12,217 nucleotides of DNA from an uncultured Lachnospiraceae bacterium (GTDB lineage Bacteria > Bacillota_A > Clostridia > Lachnospirales > Lachnospiraceae). The stretch spans positions 1-12,217 of the forward strand of contig CANOBT010000160.1 in NCBI GenBank assembly GCA_947564305.1. Direction: 5' to 3'. The translations under genes were made by a program, and so were the position numbers. Positions 8,012 through 12,217 of the stretch are shown piece by piece; position 1 is the stretch's first letter, and every line of letters begins with the position of its first letter. The notes under the pieces are model-generated. The model saw only the letters and a program-made list of their open reading frames with translations. It was not told the origin of the DNA and did not search any database.

Positions 8012-8296
8012 CCTAAAATCAAGGATTCTCACGAATCTATCCGATGTAGCAAACATACCGTCTCCACATGGCTCGATTGCCCCAGATTGATGTCAGATTT
8101 TTGCGGTCGTTCGCGGGAATTTATCAAAGCGTATTTTGCCTTAAAACACACCGATTTTTACTCTTGTCCGTTCTCGGAAACAGGTCAAAGGACTTGCTCC
8201 TACCTATAATATGCAAACCCACAGTTTTGCCGACCGCTTCAAGACTTCGCTCTGAGGGAACAAGTTTGAAATGCCATTGCCTCAACATTAGAATCC
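8012..8296. other. Intergenic stretch without a convincing gene
   Basis: This forms the upstream half of the roughly 595-base gap between cas3 and the nuclease gene. Overlapping frames are open on both strands, but none has a ribosome binding site or a family I recognise. The most protein-like is a minus-strand frame at 8124-8288 (54 codons, MLRQWHFKLVPSERSLEAVG at its start). A perfect five-base hairpin GATTC-TCAC-GAATC sits at 8024-8037. No CRISPR repeats, tRNA or clear terminator are seen. It might be a dispersed intergenic element or the remnant of an old insertion. Confidence 0.4.
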
Positions 8297-8839
8297 TTAT
8301 ACATCAGGCTTTTCTCCAAATTCGAATCTTGCCTTTCCTGCTGCAATAGCTGCAACCGCAACTTCCTCTTCCGTCTTATCAGGAACAACCCATAAGCCCT
8401 TTACGAATCTGGAATAGTACTCATCCTCTATAAGCTCCTTGGGAGCTTGAATGCGATAATTGTCAGGATACTTTTCAGACGGCCACTCCCAGACGTACTC
8501 CAGTATTCCAAAAAAATCTCCGACGCGTACGGCACATAAATTCGGCGACCCAATAAGGACTGAGTACTTTATATTCTCATTATCAAGTCTGCGGCAAAAT
8601 TCTTCGCACTTTTTTATTTCGTTTAGACTTAACGGCTTGCCCTTGATTTCAAACCATCTATTCAAGCTGGGGATATAAAAGTCCGGAAGATATCTGGTTC
8701 CATCCATTTCAAAGCCTTCAATTTCATATTCATAAGTTAGACCAACTGCATTGAAAAAGACTGCCCAGCGAGCTTCAAGTCGACTGCGAAATCGATGTCC
8801 GTCATATTCTGTTTCTATTGCTTTAATATCATTACTCAC
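8297..8839 (-). CDS. Stand-alone PD-(D/E)xK nuclease-like protein
   Basis: I recognise no named gene, but the N-terminal half has a PD-(D/E)xK endonuclease pattern: E22 in RFRSRLEARWAVFF, D53 in TRYLPDFYIP, then E64 and K66 in RWFEIKG, with a beta-strand-like YSVLIGSP afterwards. Such small single-domain nuclease-like proteins are common on phages, plasmids and in defence regions; their substrate is generally unknown. I chose the GTG at 8839 (MSNDIKAIETEYDGHRF, 180 aa) because AAGGAGG lies about 11 bases upstream and the conserved region begins soon after. An in-frame ATG at 8884 overlaps the upstream stop as ATGA but has no Shine-Dalgarno; it would give 195 aa. The C-terminal part (PKELIEDEYYSRFVKG onward) is unassigned. 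It is the last gene of the defence-like group, and no terminator follows. Confidence 0.75.
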   Translation of the reverse strand: MSNDIKAIETEYDGHRFRSRLEARWAVFFNAVGLTYEYEIEGFEMDGTRYLPDFYIPSLNRWFEIKGKPLSLNEIKKCEEFCRRLDNENIKYSVLIGSPNLCAVRVGDFFGILEYVWEWPSEKYPDNYRIQAPKELIEDEYYSRFVKGLWVVPDKTEEEVAVAAIAAGKARFEFGEKPDV

Positions 8840-8880
8840 GGACGAATAGACCTCCTTCTTCAAATGCAACATAATTACCA

Positions 8881-9510
8881 TCATTCATGTCTTATAAGAA
8901 ATCTCTTCGTGTCCTTGTATTTTTCACGTAATGACGGAATATTTACATCAGTACTTAATACTTCACGCACGACGCCCCATAGACCATCTTTTTCATCCGG
9001 AAAGCTATCCATATACTGGTTGAACGGGAGCTCCATCACAAACTTCGCCTGATCTTCGATGCCTCTTCCCGGAACACCATAATCCAGTATAGGAGGCAGC
9101 CCTGTTATGATATCTTTTCCAAAAATAATAACTCCTGATGCCGGTGCCCCTCCAAGCAAGGTCATGCTTATCGCAAGATCAATCATTTTATCATCAAGGC
9201 TAATCCACGAATGATCAAAATACAATCCTTGGCCAAGCACCTCACCTATACATAGCTTAGGTTTGTATCCAATCTCAGACAGGCAAACATATAACGCAGC
9301 ACATGAAGCGTGGCAGGCACCCCACCATTGCTTTCTCTCCATGTACCTATACATATTTGCAAGCACATTCCCGATATCCTCATTATATCCGCTCTCTTTA
9401 ACCGCTTGTTTTATACGGTCAGGGATGCTCATTGTTTCCTTTCGGAGACAACAATTCTTATATTTCTTTCCGCTTCCACAAGGGCACGGATCATTTCTTC
9501 CTATTTTCAT
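8881..9510 (-). CDS. SEC-C motif protein with possible Cys-His-Asp catalytic domain
   Basis: The N-terminus is a SEC-C zinc-binding motif, as at the C-terminus of Sec[21 protein letters not shown], with C-x-C followed eight residues later by CC. The rest (about 180 aa) carries [16 protein letters not shown], then [20 protein letters not shown]. That order of Cys (C66 or C70), His (H100) and Asp (D111) with the HSW signature resembles the transglutaminase/papain-like fold. I infer a cysteine protease, amidase or transglutaminase-like activity, or a derived binding domain. M2 (9510, 209 aa) is the better start: AAGGGG lies six bases upstream, against three for the ATG at 9513. It sits 14 bases after the DUF262 gene and before the nuclease, so it is probably cotranscribed. 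The SEC-C call is firm; the catalytic reading is tentative. Confidence 0.8.
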   Translation of the reverse strand: MKIGRNDPCPCGSGKKYKNCCLRKETMSIPDRIKQAVKESGYNEDIGNVLANMYRYMERKQWWGACHASCAALYVCLSEIGYKPKLCIGEVLGQGLYFDHSWISLDDKMIDLAISMTLLGGAPASGVIIFGKDIITGLPPILDYGVPGRGIEDQAKFVMELPFNQYMDSFPDEKDGLWGVVREVLSTDVNIPSLREKYKDTKRFLIRHE

Positions 9511-9524
9511 CATGCGCCCCTTCT

Positions 9525-12053
9525 TTATTGCTTTATAAACGGCACAATCACATCATAGAACTTCTTCGTCCAGTCGGCGTGGAAGTTCGCCATCTGGAGC
9601 CAGTCGGTCTCATTTTCAATGCTGACGTTATTCAGCTGAATGAAAACCTTGGACGATTTGATATCGTCACCACGGTTCCACTGGAACGTCGTGCCCAACG
9701 CTGATTCTATTTCCGCTTTATGTGTGTACAGGCTATCGAAGGCATCCTTGTTTTCTTGCTTATTGCCTCTGCCAAACACGACCTCTGCCCGCGCTGCATC
9801 AAAGTTTGCTACGCAGCAAAGGTAGAATCCACCTATACCAAAGAAGCCATTGATCCAGTTATCCCTTGACGGATTAACATTAGAGAAGGAGCCGTCCTCG
9901 CCGTGCGCCTTCTGAATAATCGGAAGCGCGTATGTCCAGTATTTTCTCCGGAGCTCGTAACGGCTGCCCGGCTCATCCTCATTGGCCTCGTTTTCATCGC
10001 GCAGATAAAATACCAAGTCTGCCGGATCTTCATCGTACAGTTTGAAGAGACGACTCAGGACAGACAGCTTACTCTGCGTGCTGGTGTTTGTCCATACATA
10101 GATGCCATCGCCAATCTCAAGCGACTTCGTGAACGCATCCTGATTTGTATTGAAGTGGAGAGCGATGTTCTCCTCCTCCAACATGGCCAGCTTAGTGATA
10201 ATGGCCTTATCCTCGGCATACAGAATCTGAATAACCTTCTGGAACATCTCAACCCAGCTCGTCACCGGCTGCTCGGTGTTCTTAAAGGTGAACTTCGCAA
10301 TCAGTCGTCCAGTAAGCTCGCCCTCATCCTCAAGCGTATAAGTATCAAGCTGCTTTTCTTCCGGTTTGTATTCTGTGACAGGTGCTGCCCAGATTGACAG
10401 AGCCCGACCCATGAGATATTCGCTGCGCTCCTCCAGCTCCGCCAGCGTCCACTTGTTCTTCTTAGCAATCCAAGTATTCATGCGGATACCACTGTCATCG
10501 AAGCCGTTCTGCATGGTTTTCTTTTCAGTGAAAGAGCTGTTACTGTATTTCGAGTTATAAGCCGTCAGCGTAAGATTTGCCATACGATGCAGCCATATCT
10601 CGTGTATCTGCTCATAGTCATCGTCCAGCTCCTTCTGCCATACTGGCGTTAGATGCTGAGGCATAATGTGCTCAATCGAATAGGTGCCGTCATCACAATG
10701 ACGGTATACATCCTTATCCTCCGAAGTGCCGAAGTTTTCGAAGCGCTCAAGAATGTAAATCTTATTCTTGCTGTTCATCAGATAAACTGGGCGTTCCTCA
10801 AATGCCACCTTAAACTCCACATCGTCCGGGAAGCGAGCACGCTCCTTCTTGGAAAGAAGTGCATACTTGAGCTTCTCGACATAGTTATCCTCGGTACCGT
10901 CGTATCGGACGATCTCACGGTGCAGCATAAGGAAGATTTTATTCAGTGCATTTGTCGGCAGGTCACACATCGTCCTGCGGAACAGGTAATTTTCTGTCGT
11001 CAGGAAAATCTCAGTGACCTGTGCTAACGTCAGTTTATTTTCGTTATATAGGCGCAGCACTTCGAGGAAGTACGGCCTTGTTACCGTCGTCTCTAGACGG
11101 TTCAGACGGTCAATACAGGCGTCAAGGACAACACTGCCGGAATTACCATCAAGGAGAATTTGGTACCGCTTTGCATAGGCCAGCATCTCGGCAAGGAGTG
11201 GTTCCGTTTTCATTTTTCCAAGTTCCACAAAGTCCTTAAAATTGATGTAGATTTTCTTCTGTTGCGGGATGGCCTGCTGCTTCACACTCAGGTAATCCCG
11301 GACGAAGGCACTTACATCATACTTCGTGCAGACCTCGATCTTGTTCCAGTATTTCTCGTAATAATCCTCCTGCTCCTTAGAAGGTAAGCCCATCAGGATG
11401 AAGTTTCTAATCTTATCACCTTCGCTGAGGTCAAGACCGGTCGAGTTCAGACTCTCAAAAATGAGCTGCGGATTGTCGTCCATATCCAGCCGGATGTTTA
11501 TAATCTCCAGACAGCAGATCGCATCGTAAAGCTGGTCGATGGTGATTTCCTGCTTCTGAATCCGGTCATAGAAATAATCGTAGTTCACCGTCAGATTGGA
11601 CTCACGGATATGCTCCGTTGGATCAGAGAACAGCTTCCCAAAGGCCGTCTGATCATTCTTTACCGGTTTGAGCTTGATACGGGTATCCTCCGGCTTCCAC
11701 TTGTCCACGAGGTATTCCTCGAAAATCCGCTGCTTCAGATTAGCGGTCTCCGGCACGATGACGCCCTTATCAATCAGGTTATACATGGCAAGGAACAGCA
11801 ACGAAACTGTCGTTAGGCGCTGCTGGCCATCAATAATCAGAAACTCCTCATTGTGCCCGTCCGGATTGTAAACAGAAACAAGGCTTCCGAAGAAGTGACT
11901 CTTCCGATGTCCCTTGATGATTTTTACAAGGTCATCGTACAGCTGTTTGCAGTTCTCGGTCTTCCAGTCATAATTTCTCTGGTACACCGGGATGACAAAC
12001 CGCTTGTCCGAGCCCTCCATGTATTTAACGAATTTGCATTCTGAACCCTTCAT
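9525..12053 (-). CDS. DUF262-DUF1524 protein of the GmrSD superfamily, DUF4268-like C-terminus
   Basis: This 842-aa protein has the fused layout of GmrSD-type modification-dependent (type IV) restriction enzymes. The N-terminal DUF262 domain shows [12 protein letters not shown] (19-30), the ParB/sulfiredoxin-like [10 protein letters not shown] (73-82) and [19 protein letters not shown] (199-217). The DUF1524 His-Me (HNH) nuclease follows: [11 protein letters not shown] (458-468) and [17 protein letters not shown] (489-505). A linker domain (about 575-620) and a DUF4268-like C-terminus (about 695-842, [15 protein letters not shown] to the end) complete it. Relatives cut glucosylated hydroxymethylcytosine DNA or act in phage defence; the substrate here is unknown. 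The ATG at 12053 has AGGAGG 11 bases upstream. A decoy 11-codon ORF starts at 12060. Its G+C is visibly higher than that of the cas genes. Confidence 0.88.
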   Translation of the reverse strand: MKGSECKFVKYMEGSDKRFVIPVYQRNYDWKTENCKQLYDDLVKIIKGHRKSHFFGSLVSVYNPDGHNEEFLIIDGQQRLTTVSLLFLAMYNLIDKGVIVPETANLKQRIFEEYLVDKWKPEDTRIKLKPVKNDQTAFGKLFSDPTEHIRESNLTVNYDYFYDRIQKQEITIDQLYDAICCLEIINIRLDMDDNPQLIFESLNSTGLDLSEGDKIRNFILMGLPSKEQEDYYEKYWNKIEVCTKYDVSAFVRDYLSVKQQAIPQQKKIYINFKDFVELGKMKTEPLLAEMLAYAKRYQILLDGNSGSVVLDACIDRLNRLETTVTRPYFLEVLRLYNENKLTLAQVTEIFLTTENYLFRRTMCDLPTNALNKIFLMLHREIVRYDGTEDNYVEKLKYALLSKKERARFPDDVEFKVAFEERPVYLMNSKNKIYILERFENFGTSEDKDVYRHCDDGTYSIEHIMPQHLTPVWQKELDDDYEQIHEIWLHRMANLTLTAYNSKYSNSSFTEKKTMQNGFDDSGIRMNTWIAKKNKWTLAELEERSEYLMGRALSIWAAPVTEYKPEEKQLDTYTLEDEGELTGRLIAKFTFKNTEQPVTSWVEMFQKVIQILYAEDKAIITKLAMLEEENIALHFNTNQDAFTKSLEIGDGIYVWTNTSTQSKLSVLSRLFKLYDEDPADLVFYLRDENEANEDEPGSRYELRRKYWTYALPIIQKAHGEDGSFSNVNPSRDNWINGFFGIGGFYLCCVANFDAARAEVVFGRGNKQENKDAFDSLYTHKAEIESALGTTFQWNRGDDIKSSKVFIQLNNVSIENETDWLQMANFHADWTKKFYDVIVPFIKQ

Positions 12054-12074
12054 TCCGCATCAATCCTCCTTGTC

Positions 12075-12217
12075 TTACTGAAGATCTGGATCACTCCCAA
12101 GAGGTATAATTCCGTTTTCTTTGAGCATTTCATTTATTTCATAAATTGAATTCTCAGCGCAAGCCGCTAAAACACATTGATAAACGTAACCTTCGTTTTT
12201 CATCGAATTCAATTTAA
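12075..12217 (-). CDS. 3' end of an upstream gene, product unknown
   Basis: The minus-strand frame is open from the window edge to a TAA at 12075-12077, giving the last 46 residues of a protein (KLNSMKNEGYVYQCVLAACA near the cut, LGSDPDLQ at the end). The internal ATG at 12203 has no Shine-Dalgarno, so a gene running in from beyond the window is more likely than a separate 42-aa peptide. It ends 21 bases before the DUF262 start, which suggests the same operon. The helical-looking tail matches no family I know. Confidence 0.55.
   Translation of the reverse strand, partial: KLNSMKNEGYVYQCVLAACAENSIYEINEMLKENGIIPLGSDPDLQ
12142..12216. repeat. 12-base perfect inverted repeat
   Basis: TAAATTGAATTC (12142-12153) is exactly inverted as GAATTCAATTTA (12205-12216), with 51 bases between. 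It lies inside the partial upstream gene. No T-run follows to suggest a terminator. It may be chance in AT-rich DNA or part of an RNA fold before the DUF262 gene. Confidence 0.4.

Noticed and set aside
8205..8210. Plus-strand TATAAT as a promoter
   Set aside because: No acceptable -35 lies 16-18 bases upstream and no plus-strand gene follows.
7702..8296. CRISPR array in the gap upstream of cas3
   Set aside because: No repeated 30-36 base unit and no GTGGATTGAAAT-type repeat end is present. In I-C loci the array normally lies beyond cas2, which is outside the window.
8009..8349. Two overlapping plus-strand frames in the intergenic gap
   Set aside because: They overlap each other, lack Shine-Dalgarno sequences, have Cys/Leu/Ser-rich shadow-like composition, and the second runs into the opposite-strand nuclease gene.
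12030..12060. 11-codon ORF starting at ATG 12060 as a regulatory leader peptide
   Set aside because: The ATG is only four bases from the AGGAGG and the peptide overlaps the DUF262 start out of frame; most likely incidental.

Overview
The window carries most of a type I-C CRISPR-Cas operon next to a second minus-strand gene group that looks like accessory, probably defence-related, DNA. All confident genes are on the minus strand, so transcription runs from high to low coordinates. The AT-rich coding, strong AGGAGG-type ribosome binding sites and protein sequences suggest a low-to-medium-GC Bacillota, most likely a gut Clostridia or Lachnospiraceae-like organism. This is an inference from style, not a database match.

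Positions 7701 down to 47 hold the I-C operon in canonical order: cas3 (HD nuclease-helicase), cas5c (crRNA processing and Cascade), cas8c (large subunit), cas7c (backbone), cas4 and cas1. The 3' end of cas8c contains an in-frame ATG with a near-perfect Shine-Dalgarno sequence, which would give a separate 130-residue Cas11c small subunit. cas1 is cut off after about codon 290. It runs into a GC-rich, non-cas sequence at the left edge (1 to about 46) that looks like the end of an inserted element. cas2 and the CRISPR array are not in the window. Interference genes look intact, while adaptation looks compromised unless a second Cas1 exists.

Positions 7702-8296 are a roughly 595-base gap with no convincing gene. 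On the minus strand it has a consensus TATAAT about 260 bases before cas3, an imperfect inverted repeat over the presumed -35, and a long leader with two tiny overlapping ORFs and a weakly repeat-like stretch. The remainder is non-coding-looking sequence of unknown nature.

Positions 8297-12217 hold a closely spaced minus-strand gene group: the tail of an unknown upstream gene, a large DUF262-DUF1524-DUF4268-like protein of the GmrSD type IV restriction superfamily, a SEC-C zinc-motif protein with a possible Cys-His-Asp (transglutaminase/papain-like) triad, and a small stand-alone PD-(D/E)xK nuclease-like protein. The DUF262 gene is visibly richer in G+C than the cas genes, suggesting a different history. 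I see no proof that the four act together, but the spacing, common strand and position beside CRISPR-Cas make this the best candidate for an undescribed multi-gene defence cassette here.
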